Assembly (NCBI RefSeq): GCF_048595595.1
Contig: NZ_CP184347.1
Reading direction: 5' to 3' (one strand)
From: Bacteroides pyogenes_A
GTDB lineage: Bacteria > Bacteroidota > Bacteroidia > Bacteroidales > Bacteroidaceae
DNA: 64,000 nt
Shown here: piece by piece, positions 26,359 to 35,397 of the stretch
Position numbering within the stretch: the first letter of the stretch is position 1
Layout of the letters: every line of letters starts with the position of its first letter
Position numbers and translations under genes: made by a program
The notes under the pieces: generated by a model
Database searches by the model: none
The model's input: the letters and a program-made list of their open reading frames with translations, nothing else
What the model was told of the DNA's origin: nothing

Positions 26359-27426
26359 TTATTGGCCGTTGTTGATAATCTCCATCTGCTGGCGGACGGA
26401 CTCTTCGTGAATGGCTTCGAATATACTCTTCATGAACTCGGCGTTCATCCCGCATTGTTCGCCCTGCGCCCCGCGCTTTTCGAGTATCTCGTTGTATCTT
26501 CCCGTTTGCAACACGGTGATTCCGTGCTCCTTCTTGTATGTACCTATCTCTCGTGCGATGCGCATTCTTTTGGCCAGCTCCTGAATGATGTTGTCGTCAC
26601 ATTCGTCTATCTGTTTCCGAAGTTCCGAGAGATTCTCGGTAGACTGTGTTTCGTTGCGGATAACCAAGAGGTTGAGTATGTATTCGAGTACGTCGGGAGT
26701 CACCTGTTGTGCGGCATCGCTCCATGCTTCATCGGGGTTGCAGTGGCTTTCTACGATGAGCCCGTCGAAATTCAGGTCCATGGCTTGCTGGCAAAGCGGA
26801 GCTATTAGTTCGCGCTTCCCTCCGATATGGCTCGGATCGCAGAAGATGGGCAGCTCCGGAATGCGGCGGCGCAACTCGATAGGAATGTGCCATTGAGGCA
26901 GATTGCGGTATATCTTTTTATCGTAACTGCTGAATCCGCGGTGAATGGCTCCCAGACGTTTCAGCCCCGCGTTGTTGATTCGTTCCAATGCTCCGATCCA
27001 AAGTTCGAGATCAGGGTTTACGGGATTTTTTACGAATACGGGAATGTCGACGCCTTTTAAAGCGTCTGCTATTTCCTGAACGGCAAAGGGGTTGGCTGTG
27101 GTGCGCGCTCCCACCCAAAGCATATCTATTCCAGCTTTCAGACACTCGTATACGTGCTTGGCGGTCGCTACTTCGGTAGAGACATACATGCCTGTTTCTT
27201 TTTTGACTTCTTTCAACCAGACAAGTCCTTCGACTCCAATTCCCTCGAAACCGCCCGGTTTGGTGCGAGGCTTCCATATTCCGGTGCGGAATATCTTTTG
27301 TCCTTTGGCAGCCAATTGCCTGGCTGTGTTCATCACTTGCTCTTCTGTCTCCGCACTGCACGGTCCGGCGATGACAATGGGCCTTTTTGCGTCGATGCCC
27401 GGTAATAGAATAGATTCCAGTTCCAT
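26359..27426 (-). CDS. bifunctional DAHP synthase / chorismate mutase
   Basis: 355 aa. Residues about 1-260 are a class I-beta DAHP synthase (VIAGPCSAETEEQV, GIWKPRTKPGGFEGIG, FCDPSHIGGKRELIA, ESHCNPDEAWSDA), which opens the shikimate pathway from PEP and erythrose-4-phosphate. Residues about 268-355 are an AroQ-type chorismate mutase (LRKQIDECDDNIIQELAKR, EIGTYKKEHG), which makes prephenate. In such fusions the mutase domain commonly serves as the allosteric sensor for prephenate or chorismate. Third gene of the operon; it supplies both the first step and the branch step for pheA and tyrA. Confidence 0.94.
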   Translation of the reverse strand: MELESILLPGIDAKRPIVIAGPCSAETEEQVMNTARQLAAKGQKIFRTGIWKPRTKPGGFEGIGVEGLVWLKEVKKETGMYVSTEVATAKHVYECLKAGIDMLWVGARTTANPFAVQEIADALKGVDIPVFVKNPVNPDLELWIGALERINNAGLKRLGAIHRGFSSYDKKIYRNLPQWHIPIELRRRIPELPIFCDPSHIGGKRELIAPLCQQAMDLNFDGLIVESHCNPDEAWSDAAQQVTPDVLEYILNLLVIRNETQSTENLSELRKQIDECDDNIIQELAKRMRIAREIGTYKKEHGITVLQTGRYNEILEKRGAQGEQCGMNAEFMKSIFEAIHEESVRQQMEIINNGQ

Positions 27427-27520
27427 ATTTTTGTTTTTTTAGTTGACGAATGAATAAACCGACAAGCCGATACGCCTTCAGACCATATAAGGCTGTAACC
27501 GAATCTTTGTCTCCAATATC

Positions 27521-28699
27521 TTACATCCGGCGGATTCGCCGGAGGGCTTCCTCCAGCTTCTCCTCCTTGCAGCAGAGTGAAATGCGTATATATCTGGCTC
27601 CGTTGCTTCCGAAGATGAATCCCGGAGTGATAAACACGCGGGCCTCGTGCAAAACCTTTTCGGTCAGTTCTTCCACATCGTTGCACGCGTCGGGAATCTT
27701 TCCCCATAGGAACATGCCGACTTGCTTTTCGTCGTACCTGCACCCCAATGCCTGCATAATTTCTCCGGCAAGGCGGCGGCGGTTGCGGTAACGGCTGTTG
27801 TTTCCTTCGTACCAGATGCGGTCGGACTCGAGGGCTGTCGCGGCAGCCAGTTGCATGGCACGGAACATTCCGCTGTCTATATTGCTTTTCACTTTCAGTA
27901 TCCATTGCACAAAGGTTGCGTTCGATGCCAGCATACCGATGCGCCATCCGGGCATGTTGTGGCTTTTGCTCATGGAGTTGAACTCGATGCAGCACTCTTT
28001 GGCTCCCGGTACGCTGAGAATGCTGACGGGATTTTCGTTCAGGATAAAGCTGTATGGATTGTCGTTCACAATCACAATCCCCTTCCGCCGCGCGAAGCTT
28101 ACCAAGCGTTCGTACAGCTCGGGCGTGGCATTCGTGCCGGTGGGCATGTTCGGATAGTTCGTCCACATCAGCTTCACACGGCTCAGATCCATTTGTTCCA
28201 GAGATTCGAAATCGGGCAACCACCCGTTCTCTTCTTTCAGGTCGTAATAAACCACTTCGGCGCCCAGCAGCTTGCTCAAGGAACTGTATGTGGGATAGCC
28301 GGGATTAGGCACCAATACCTGCTCGCCCGGATTGACAAATGCCAGCGTGACGTGGAGGATACCTTCTTTCGAACCGATCAGCGGTTGAATCTCCGTAGCC
28401 GGATCTAAGTCTACTCCGTACCAGCGGCTGTACCAATCGGCAAAACCTTTGCGAAGTTCGGGAATGCCCGTGTAAGGCTGGTAGCCGTGCCCGGCAGGGT
28501 CGTGCGCATTTCTGCACAGCGTCTCTATCGCCCTCTCCGAAGGCGGCATGTCGGGACTGCCGACGCCCAGGCTGATTACATCTTTCCCCTCCGCGTTCAT
28601 TTGCGCCACTTCTTTCAGTTTTTTCGAGAAGTAGTATTCGCTCACGCCGTCCAACCGGCTCGCCGGAGCGATGTTATATGTTTGATTTTCCTTCTGCAT
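27521..28699 (-). CDS. class I/II PLP aminotransferase for aromatic amino acids
   Basis: 392-aa fold-type I aminotransferase. The PLP lysine is in FNSMSKSHNMPGWRIGM near residue 232, with WTNYPNMPTGTNA near 160, and NDNPYSF near 197. Operon position between pheA and the DAHP synthase-mutase gene suggests transamination of phenylpyruvate and 4-hydroxyphenylpyruvate, or of prephenate to arogenate; the sequence does not decide. The start overlaps the end of pheA by 26 bp, so translation is coupled. Confidence 0.9.
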   Translation of the reverse strand: MQKENQTYNIAPASRLDGVSEYYFSKKLKEVAQMNAEGKDVISLGVGSPDMPPSERAIETLCRNAHDPAGHGYQPYTGIPELRKGFADWYSRWYGVDLDPATEIQPLIGSKEGILHVTLAFVNPGEQVLVPNPGYPTYSSLSKLLGAEVVYYDLKEENGWLPDFESLEQMDLSRVKLMWTNYPNMPTGTNATPELYERLVSFARRKGIVIVNDNPYSFILNENPVSILSVPGAKECCIEFNSMSKSHNMPGWRIGMLASNATFVQWILKVKSNIDSGMFRAMQLAAATALESDRIWYEGNNSRYRNRRRLAGEIMQALGCRYDEKQVGMFLWGKIPDACNDVEELTEKVLHEARVFITPGFIFGSNGARYIRISLCCKEEKLEEALRRIRRM

Positions 28700-29522
28700 A
28701 TTCTCCTAAAATTTTAAGTTCTTTGGTCAATGGAGTAATTGCCGCTATGGCTTGTTTGTATCTCAGGTAATCGCCGAAAGCGATGTCCACATAAAATTGA
28801 TATTCCCACTCCCGTCCGATGATGGGGAGAGACTGTATCTTGGTGAGGTTGATGTTGTAGAAAGAGAGGATGGAAAGAACCTGCGACAGGCTTCCTTCGG
28901 TGTGAGGCAGCATGAATACGATGCTTGCTTTGTCGGGCTTGGGGGTGCCATGCCCGCGAAGTTCGTCCGCCTGCCACGGGTCTGCCACGACAAGAAAGCG
29001 GGTGAAGTTGTGTTTGTTCGTTTCTATTCCCTCCTGAAGCACTTTCATTCCGTAGCGTTCCGCCGCTACTTTGGAGCAAATGGCCGCACGTCCTTTCAGG
29101 TTTTCGCGGCTGATGATTTCCGCGCTGCGGGCGGTGTCTTCACTCTCCACCACTTTCAGTTGCGGATGTCGGTTCAGAAACTCGCGGCATTGCATCAGAG
29201 CGATGGGGTGGGAGTTGACTTCCGTCAGGTCTTCCCAATCTTCATCGGGCAGGCAGACAAAGCTGTGCGAAATTCGCAGCTTATATTCGCCGATAATCTG
29301 CGTCCCGCTCTGTCGCAGCAACTCGTTGTTGTAGAGCAGGCTTCCGGCAATCGTGTTTTCGATGGCCAGCATCCCTATGGTCCGGCTGTCTTTGCGAACC
29401 GAAGCGAACACTTCTTCGAAAGTGGGACAACAGATTATTTCCAACTCTTCTCCTTCGAAGTAGTTGTGCGCCGCTATGTCGTGATAAGAACCGGTTGTTC
29501 CTTGAATGGCTATCTTTTTCAT
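28674..29522 (-). CDS. pheA: prephenate dehydratase
   Basis: 282-aa monofunctional enzyme making phenylpyruvate. Residues 1-180 are the dehydratase domain: IQGTTGSYHDIAA at the start, a catalytic Thr-Arg-Phe (NFTRFLVV) near residue 172 and IENTIAGSLLYNNELL near 54. Residues about 195-282 are an ACT domain. The ESRP motif by which most family members bind phenylalanine reads QSLP here (LTKIQSLPIIG), so allosteric control may be altered. First gene of the operon, directly after an attenuator-like leader. Confidence 0.95.
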   Translation of the reverse strand: MKKIAIQGTTGSYHDIAAHNYFEGEELEIICCPTFEEVFASVRKDSRTIGMLAIENTIAGSLLYNNELLRQSGTQIIGEYKLRISHSFVCLPDEDWEDLTEVNSHPIALMQCREFLNRHPQLKVVESEDTARSAEIISRENLKGRAAICSKVAAERYGMKVLQEGIETNKHNFTRFLVVADPWQADELRGHGTPKPDKASIVFMLPHTEGSLSQVLSILSFYNINLTKIQSLPIIGREWEYQFYVDIAFGDYLRYKQAIAAITPLTKELKILGEYAEGKSNI

Positions 29523-29540
29523 TGGTATACGATATGATAT

Positions 29541-29575
29541 AAAAAAATCCCGCGTCCATAATCGGAGCGGGATTT
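29541..29575 (-). terminator. attenuator terminator in the pheA leader
   Basis: On the minus strand AAATCCCGC (29575-29567) pairs with GCGGGATTT (29553-29545), with an inner TCC/GGA pairing, followed by T7 (29547-29541). It lies 19 bp before pheA, after the Phe/Tyr-rich leader ORF. Its 5' arm can instead pair with GAGCGGGA (29641-29634) inside the leader ORF. Confidence 0.85.
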
Positions 29576-29614
29576 ATATGATTTATTCTTTCCTTTGGTC
29601 TTTAAGCATCACTG

Positions 29615-29701
29615 TCACTTGATACATACAAACTCCCGCTCTACTTTGTGATAAAAGTAAAAGTAAAAAAAGAAGTAATATGCATAAGTAAACGATTTCA
29701 T
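29615..29701 (-). CDS. Phe/Tyr-rich leader peptide of the pheA operon
   Basis: A 28-codon ORF, ATG at 29701 and TGA at 29617-29615. It contains 7 Phe and 6 Tyr codons; residues 6-17 read YAYYFFFYFYFY. It begins about 30 nt after a -7 promoter motif. Codons 21-23 (GAG CGG GA) form the antiterminator segment, complementary over 8 bases to TCCCGCTC in the terminator 5' arm. This is the classical layout in which a ribosome stalled on Phe/Tyr codons frees the antiterminator and one reaching the stop codon covers it. Translation has not been shown; inference rests on composition and RNA geometry. Confidence 0.85.
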   Translation of the reverse strand: MKSFTYAYYFFFYFYFYHKVEREFVCIK

Positions 29702-29733
29702 CCGAATTTCAATTAGTGTTTCGATTTCTGAGG

Positions 29734-29762
29734 CAAAAGTAATAAAAAAACATTATATACAA
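29734..29762 (-). promoter_or_regulatory. promoter of the Phe/Tyr operon
   Basis: TACTTTTG (29741-29734) on the minus strand matches TAnnTTTG, with TTG (29762-29760) 18 bp upstream as a -33 box. Transcripts would begin about 25 nt before the leader peptide. Confidence 0.6.
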
Positions 29763-29856
29763 GTAAAAAACAAAGTTTTTTTATTCATTTCGGTTATTTA
29801 GAGTAAAAAAGGCAGTTTGTGAATGGTTTGTAAGGAAGGGGAGAAGCGGATCGCAC

Positions 29857-29994
29857 AGGCGATGACTCCGTGTTCGGCAAGGCGATGATACCGTGTTCGG
29901 TGGGGCGATGATACCGTGTTCGGTGGGGTGATGATACCGTGTTCGGCAAGGCGATGATACCGTGTTCGGTCGGGTGATAGTTCCGTGATCGGGA
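29857..29994. repeat. six tandem 23-bp repeats
   Basis: Six units at 29857, 29880, 29903, 29926, 29949 and 29972 with consensus RGGYGATGATACCGTGTTCGG plus two bases. The inner units are nearly identical and the outer ones diverged, as expected for unequal exchange or slippage. It lies upstream of the Phe/Tyr promoter and past the end of the lipoprotein gene; no gene is seen at 29763-30133. Confidence 0.9.
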
Positions 29995-30057
29995 ATAGAG
30001 TGGATTTTGGTTTTGTTTTCAGCATTCGTGCTACTACCGAAGGTCTTTCGCCCGTTT

Positions 30058-30144
30058 CGGTGTTATCGTCAGTCGGAACATCTTCACCTGCCCGTGACGG
30101 TCGGTTCGTCTTTCGTCTGCTCCGGTGTTATCGTCAGTCGGGAT
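30058..30144. repeat. direct repeat with 65-bp spacing
   Basis: CGGTGTTATCGTCAGTCGG occurs at 30058 and again at 30123, exactly 65 bp apart. The second copy overlaps the 3' end of the lipoprotein gene at 30134. Confidence 0.7.
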
Positions 30145-30688
30145 CGGGTTTTGCATCCATTATTCTTTGGAGGTATCGTTCTCGTACTTTCGGATCTTCT
30201 GCGGGGTTGCCTATATCTACAATCTTGTTCTCGCTGTTTACCAGAAAAGTCCGGAAAAGTGTGTCGGCAGGGAAACGGTTCAGCTTGTAGAAGACATTGT
30301 CTTCGTCTATGCAAACCGGAAAGTTGAATGCCGATTGCCGAAGTTTGGCAATCATTTGCTCCCTGTTTTCAGGATGGAGATAGAAAAGGCAGGTGACTCT
30401 TCCTTTTGCAGCCGGGAGCAAAGCTTGCAGGAACGATTTCCATCCTTCGAGCCGTAACCGGTCTGAGGCGCATTGCAACGAGTCGATGTAGGTGACCACG
30501 GTATATTCGGTGCGCTTCAAGGAATATTTGCGTACGGAGTCGGCTTCGAACGATTCGAACACGCTGTCTGCCGGATAGTAGACGGTCTTCCCTGTCCATG
30601 CTTCCGTGAGCCGTGCTATCCGATGCTTGTCGGACTCCTTGCACGAGAGCAGGAGCAGGGCGAAGATGAAGTAAAGAAGGTTTCTCAT
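30134..30688 (-). CDS. lipoprotein, thioredoxin-like fold suspected
   Basis: About 184 aa from the ATG giving MRNLLYFIFALLLL; an upstream in-frame ATG (30808) would bury the signal peptide inside an unlikely extension. The lipobox LLLLSC predicts lipidation. The body has a TVVTYIDSLQC strand-turn, a VTCLFYLHPENREQM segment and a TFLVNSENKIVDIGNP strand reminiscent of AhpC/TlpA thioredoxin folds, but there is no CxxC active site. Redox activity is therefore doubtful. Not confidently assigned to a family. Last gene behind recJ-recQ-TPR. Confidence 0.6.
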   Translation of the reverse strand: MRNLLYFIFALLLLSCKESDKHRIARLTEAWTGKTVYYPADSVFESFEADSVRKYSLKRTEYTVVTYIDSLQCASDRLRLEGWKSFLQALLPAAKGRVTCLFYLHPENREQMIAKLRQSAFNFPVCIDEDNVFYKLNRFPADTLFRTFLVNSENKIVDIGNPAEDPKVRERYLQRIMDAKPDPD

Positions 30689-30779
30689 AAGATGCAGATT
30701 TATTTCTTGTTTTTCTTGATTGTCAAAGTAGGGGAGATGTATTTCCACGTAAAGTGCCCTGCGCGCTTCGAAAGAGTAA

Positions 30780-31742
30780 TCAGAATATTCCCGGCAATGT
30801 CTCCGCATTCGGGTCGATGCTTTTAAACTCTCCGCTCAACCGGGTCTCCTCCTTAGGACTCAATTCCAATGATTTTTTCATATCTTCTATAGAACCTTCT
30901 TTGTCTCCGTTTAGCAGTTTGGCACGTCCGCGTTCTTTATACGCTTCGGCGGAGTCGGGATTCAGGTCGATGGCTTCGTCGAATACGCGGATGGCTTCGG
31001 CCAGATTCTTCCGGCTGATGAGCAACTGTCCGAGATAAAGGTATCCCTGTTCGTTGAAAGGATTCATTTCCGTAACCAGCCGGTAGTCCGCTTCGGCTTC
31101 CTGTTCCAATCCGGTCGCCTCTTTGAGCTTTCCGCGCAGGAGAATGGTCGACTCTTCTTCCGGGTTTCGGGAGAGTACAGCATCGATATCCTCTTCCGCT
31201 TCTTTGTATTGATTCATTTGCAGCAACGCTTCTGCACGCATCAGCCGGGCTTCTATGAAGTCGTCTTTTAAAACAATGGTTTTAGTCAGATGCCCGATAG
31301 CCATAAGGTTGTCATTCTGACCTCTGCACGCTTTCCCCAGAAGGAAGTGAGCGGAGGCGTTCGCCTCTTCGATACCGATTGCGCGGTTGGCTGCTTCTTC
31401 CATTCCCCGGTAGTCTTCCTGCATGTAGCAGACATTGGCGAGTGTAAGAAACGTTTCTATGAGGTGAGGTTCCATATTGCCCATCTTCTTGAGCAAGGTA
31501 CGAGCTTTCTCCATTTCGCCCATCTGGATATAAAGACGGCTGAGGTAGCCCATCGTCTCGAACTCTTCTTCGATGGCGAGAGCTTCGGTGAAGCATTTCA
31601 CTGCGTAGTCGGGACGTCCCATGCGCTGTGCGCGCAGGCCGTCGAACTTGAATATCTCGAATTTCTTTCGGTCGTTCTTTTTCTTTTCACTTTCCGGAGT
31701 TTCCGACTTTCCGGCGAAGAAAGACTTAAAAAAGTTAGGCAT
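30780..31742 (-). CDS. tetratricopeptide repeat protein
   Basis: 320 aa. A charged N-terminus (MPNFFKSFFAGKSETPESEKKK) precedes about seven TPR units from residue 38 to 300, with the W-LG-Y-A-F-A-P-type spacing (AVKCFTEALAIEE, AIRVFDEAIDLNPDSAEAY). There is no signal peptide, so it is probably a cytoplasmic scaffold. It starts 39 bp after recQ in the same orientation. Its partner is not identifiable from sequence. Confidence 0.85.
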   Translation of the reverse strand: MPNFFKSFFAGKSETPESEKKKNDRKKFEIFKFDGLRAQRMGRPDYAVKCFTEALAIEEEFETMGYLSRLYIQMGEMEKARTLLKKMGNMEPHLIETFLTLANVCYMQEDYRGMEEAANRAIGIEEANASAHFLLGKACRGQNDNLMAIGHLTKTIVLKDDFIEARLMRAEALLQMNQYKEAEEDIDAVLSRNPEEESTILLRGKLKEATGLEQEAEADYRLVTEMNPFNEQGYLYLGQLLISRKNLAEAIRVFDEAIDLNPDSAEAYKERGRAKLLNGDKEGSIEDMKKSLELSPKEETRLSGEFKSIDPNAETLPGIF

Positions 31743-31781
31743 GCTGTATCGCTTTTTAGGTTTCTCTGCAAAAATAGCAAC

Positions 31782-33686
31782 TTATTTCGAAATATGTATC
31801 ATCCCGTCCTGCATCTTCAGTTCTCCTTCTTCCAATAGGTAATGAACCACTTCGGCGACTTTCTCTCTTTCCGCTTCGATTGCATTGCTTATCTCCGCCG
31901 GTGTGAGGGGATGTTGCGACAGGTTGAGGAGAATACGGCGCTTCAGGTCTTCGAACGACGACGCTGTGAGGCGGTTTGCCTTCCGACTGTCGAGACAAAC
32001 ATCGCATTGCCCGCAGTCGCGGCCGTTCTTCTCTCCGAAGTAACGAAGCAACATACGGCTGCGGCATGCATGTTCGGAGACGACATACTCTTCCATCGCG
32101 CGGATGCGGGTTTCGTATCTTTCTTTCCGTTCTTCATATACGGAAGGAGGGATGTGCATGTGGTGCAACTCCATCCGTTCGCGCGTGTATATTATATATG
32201 GTGTCTTTTTGCGGGGGATGTAATCTACGATGTGCCTCCGGGTGAGCGTTACCAATATGTCGTACACCTGCTGACGCGTCAGTCCGGTATGTACCATGAG
32301 CGTTTCTTCGCTGATGTACGTATAATCGGTGAAGACTCCGGTGTACGAACGGAGGATGGCTTGTATGAGTCCTTCTGTCTCCGCCCCCGTTTCCCGCAAT
32401 TTGTACAGCTCGTCCCGTTGAACGGTGAAAAGGATGCGCGAAGCATTGTCCTGTTCGTCGGTGTATTCGAGATATCCTGCCTGTGTGAGAATCTTGAGCG
32501 CGTTGTGCACCGGTACGGGAAAGTATTTGAATTTCCGGCAGAACTCTTCGAGGTTGAATTCGCGGACGCATTGGAAGCCGTCGCCCATTGCCATCTGATA
32601 GTAGTATTGCAGGTGTTCGTACACGTCGAGTATGTACTCTTTCGTCGGGAAACTGTCGGCTACTCGTTTGTGAAGCGTCGTTCTGTCCGCCGGGGTGTAG
32701 AGGATGACGGCATGAGCTTTCGCTCCATCCCTTCCGGCACGTCCCGCCTCCTGAAAGTAGGCTTCGGGAGAATCGGGCAAATCGAGGTGCAGCACGATGC
32801 GTACATCGGGCTTGTCGATGCCCATCCCGAAAGCGTTTGTGGCTACCATTACGCGTACTTCCCCGTTTTGCCAGCGTTTCTGGCGGAGGTCTTTCACGGC
32901 ATTGTCCAACCCCGCGTGATAGAAGTCGGCGGTAATGCCTTCGTTTACCAAACATTCGGCAATCTCTTTCGTCCGCCGCCTGTTGCGCACGTAGATGATG
33001 GCGCTGCCCTGTATCCTTTGCAGCATGTGCAACATCTCTCCGGTCTTATCATTTGTTCTTCGCACCGAATAGGCCAGATTCCTTCGTTCGAAGCTTATGC
33101 GGAACACATTTGTCGTGGCAAACTTCAACCGCGTCTGGATGTCTTTCACCACTTCAGGAGTGGCGGTGGCGGTCAACGCCAACACGGGGACACCGGGCAG
33201 CAAATCTCTTATTTCCGCTATTTTCAGGTAAGCAGGGCGGAAGTCGTATCCCCATTGCGAGATGCAGTGGCTTTCGTCTACTGTAATCATGGAGACTTTC
33301 ATTGCCCGCAGCTTGATGCGGAATATCTCCGTGTCCAACCGTTCGGGCGAGATGTAGAGAAACTTGTAATCACCGAAGATGCAGTTCTCCAGCGCGGTGA
33401 TAATCTCTTGCCGTGTCATTCCGGAATATACGGCAACCGCCTTGATGCCCCGTTTGCGCAGATTCTGTACCTGGTCTTTCATCAAGGCGATAAGAGGCGT
33501 GATGACGATGCACAATCCTGCTTTCGCAAGGGCGGGTACCTGGAATGTGATGGACTTACCGCCTCCGGTAGGCATCAATCCCAATGTGTCTTTGCCTTCG
33601 CCGATACTGTCGATGATTTCTTCCTGCAGGTGGCGGAAAGAGTCGTATCCCCAATATTGTTTTAATATTTCCCGGTATTTATTCAA
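31782..33686 (-). CDS. recQ: ATP-dependent DNA helicase RecQ
   Basis: 634-aa 3'-5' helicase for recombination and repair. Walker A MPTGGGKSITFQ near residue 40, DESHCISQWGYDFRPAY near 137 (DExH box and aromatic loop), ATNAFGMGIDKPDVR and QEAGRAGRDG in the second RecA domain. The RQC zinc site follows (Cys in SEHACRSRMLLRYFGE and CGQCDVC), then a winged helix. A clear HRDC domain is not seen; the C-terminus ends in another winged-helix-like segment. Its start overlaps recJ by 8 bp. Confidence 0.95.
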   Translation of the reverse strand: MNKYREILKQYWGYDSFRHLQEEIIDSIGEGKDTLGLMPTGGGKSITFQVPALAKAGLCIVITPLIALMKDQVQNLRKRGIKAVAVYSGMTRQEIITALENCIFGDYKFLYISPERLDTEIFRIKLRAMKVSMITVDESHCISQWGYDFRPAYLKIAEIRDLLPGVPVLALTATATPEVVKDIQTRLKFATTNVFRISFERRNLAYSVRRTNDKTGEMLHMLQRIQGSAIIYVRNRRRTKEIAECLVNEGITADFYHAGLDNAVKDLRQKRWQNGEVRVMVATNAFGMGIDKPDVRIVLHLDLPDSPEAYFQEAGRAGRDGAKAHAVILYTPADRTTLHKRVADSFPTKEYILDVYEHLQYYYQMAMGDGFQCVREFNLEEFCRKFKYFPVPVHNALKILTQAGYLEYTDEQDNASRILFTVQRDELYKLRETGAETEGLIQAILRSYTGVFTDYTYISEETLMVHTGLTRQQVYDILVTLTRRHIVDYIPRKKTPYIIYTRERMELHHMHIPPSVYEERKERYETRIRAMEEYVVSEHACRSRMLLRYFGEKNGRDCGQCDVCLDSRKANRLTASSFEDLKRRILLNLSQHPLTPAEISNAIEAEREKVAEVVHYLLEEGELKMQDGMIHISK

Positions 33687-35397
33687 TCGGCTTTATATCC
33701 TCAATCTGCAGTTGGACTTCGCCCCGCTTGTGGGTGTTTTCTTCGATGGTGTAACAGATGTCGAACGAGCGTTTCGTCTTGATGTAGCGCACGTGCGAAC
33801 TTTGTCCGAAAGCGATGCCGTTCATTACGTTGTTCGATTTGTTGTCCACCAGTTCGAGCTTGATATGTTCCTGTTCGCGTCCCACCACCTTGCTCGTTCC
33901 GTAATCGTACACATGATGCGTGCAGAATATCGGCTTGCTGTTTTCGGGTCCGAACGGATTGAACTTCTTCAGGTCGCTGAAGAATTTGGGAGTGATATCC
34001 TTGAAATCTATCTCTGCATCGATATCTATCACCGGGCTCGTCTGCTCCGGCAAGATGTTCTGCGACACATACTCTTCGAACCGTCGGACGAAGGCTTCCA
34101 CATTCTCCACTTTCATCGACAACCCTGCCGCATAAGTGTGCCCGCCGAAGTTATCCAGAAGATCGCGGCAATATTCGATGGCTTTATAAACATCGAATCC
34201 GGATACGGAACGAGCGGAGCCTGTCGCCGTATCGTCGGTACGTGTCAATACCACCGCCGGGCGATAGTAAACTTCCGTAAGCCGTGAGGCGACGATACCT
34301 ATGACCCCCTTGTGCCACTCCTCGTTGAAGAGCACGATAGACCGCCGGTCGGCAAGTCCGTCTAAGTGGCTGACAATACGGTTCGCCTCCTCCGTCATGC
34401 TTTTGTCGAGGTCTTTGCGTGTTTCGTTATACTGGTTGATTTGTCCGGCTTTCTCCAGTGCTGTCGAGAAGTCCTTTTCCGTCAGCAGGTCGACAGCCTC
34501 TTTCCCGCTTTGTATACGTCCGGAGGCATTGATGCGCGGTCCGATTTTGAATACAATGTCGCTGATCGTGATTTCCCGTTCCGACAATCCGCACACATCG
34601 ATGATTGCCTTAATGCCGATGCTGGGATTGCTGTTGAGCTGTTTCAGCCCGTGGAAAGCCAAGATACGGTTCTCGCCCATGATAGGCACAATGTCTGAGG
34701 CGATGCTCACTGCTACCAGATCGAGTAGCGGAATGAGGTGGTGAAATTCGATGCCGTTGTTCATGGCGAATGCCTGCATGAACTTGAAACCCACTCCGCA
34801 CCCCGAAAGATGTGTGTAGGGATACGTGTTGTCCGGGCGTTTGGCGTTCAGTATCGCTACGGCAGGCGGCAGAACATCGTCCGGCACATGGTGGTCGCAG
34901 ATGATAAAGTCGATGCCTTTCTCTTTGGCATACGTAATCTCTTCCACTGCTTTGATTCCGCAGTCGAGCACGATAATCAGCCCTACGCCGGTTTCGGCGG
35001 CATAGTCTATCCCCTGTCTGGAAACTCCATATCCTTCACTATAACGGTCGGGTATGTAGTAGTCAATGTTCGAATAGAACTGTTGGATGAACTTGTAAAC
35101 CAAAGCTACGGCAGTAGTTCCGTCTACGTCGTAGTCTCCGTAAACCAGAATACGCTCTTTCTTTCCCATCGCCTTGTTGAGGCGTTCCACTGCAATATCC
35201 ATATCTTTCATCAGAAACGGATTGTGCAAGTCGGGCAGCTGCGGGCGGAAAAACTTCCGGGCATCTGCCGCTTCCGTTATTTCGCGTTGCACCAGAAGTA
35301 GTGCAAGTATAGGACTAATCCCTAACTCTTGAGCTAATTTCCGGCTTTTCTCCGCCTGTTCGGGTGTAATGGGTCGATAATTCCATTTGTGATTCAT
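33679..35397 (-). CDS. recJ: single-stranded-DNA-specific exonuclease RecJ
   Basis: 572-aa 5'-3' exonuclease of the DHH family. Metal-site motifs: VYGDYDVDGTTAVAL near residue 80, VLDCGIKAVEE near 137, DHHVPDD near 160. DHHA1 part: GGHTYAAGLSM near 415. A C-terminal OB-like domain follows. Length is normal. RecJ supplies resection and RecQ unwinding in the RecF pathway; the 8-bp overlap of the two genes suggests coordinated synthesis. Confidence 0.96.
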   Translation of the reverse strand: MNHKWNYRPITPEQAEKSRKLAQELGISPILALLLVQREITEAADARKFFRPQLPDLHNPFLMKDMDIAVERLNKAMGKKERILVYGDYDVDGTTAVALVYKFIQQFYSNIDYYIPDRYSEGYGVSRQGIDYAAETGVGLIIVLDCGIKAVEEITYAKEKGIDFIICDHHVPDDVLPPAVAILNAKRPDNTYPYTHLSGCGVGFKFMQAFAMNNGIEFHHLIPLLDLVAVSIASDIVPIMGENRILAFHGLKQLNSNPSIGIKAIIDVCGLSEREITISDIVFKIGPRINASGRIQSGKEAVDLLTEKDFSTALEKAGQINQYNETRKDLDKSMTEEANRIVSHLDGLADRRSIVLFNEEWHKGVIGIVASRLTEVYYRPAVVLTRTDDTATGSARSVSGFDVYKAIEYCRDLLDNFGGHTYAAGLSMKVENVEAFVRRFEEYVSQNILPEQTSPVIDIDAEIDFKDITPKFFSDLKKFNPFGPENSKPIFCTHHVYDYGTSKVVGREQEHIKLELVDNKSNNVMNGIAFGQSSHVRYIKTKRSFDICYTIEENTHKRGEVQLQIEDIKPIE

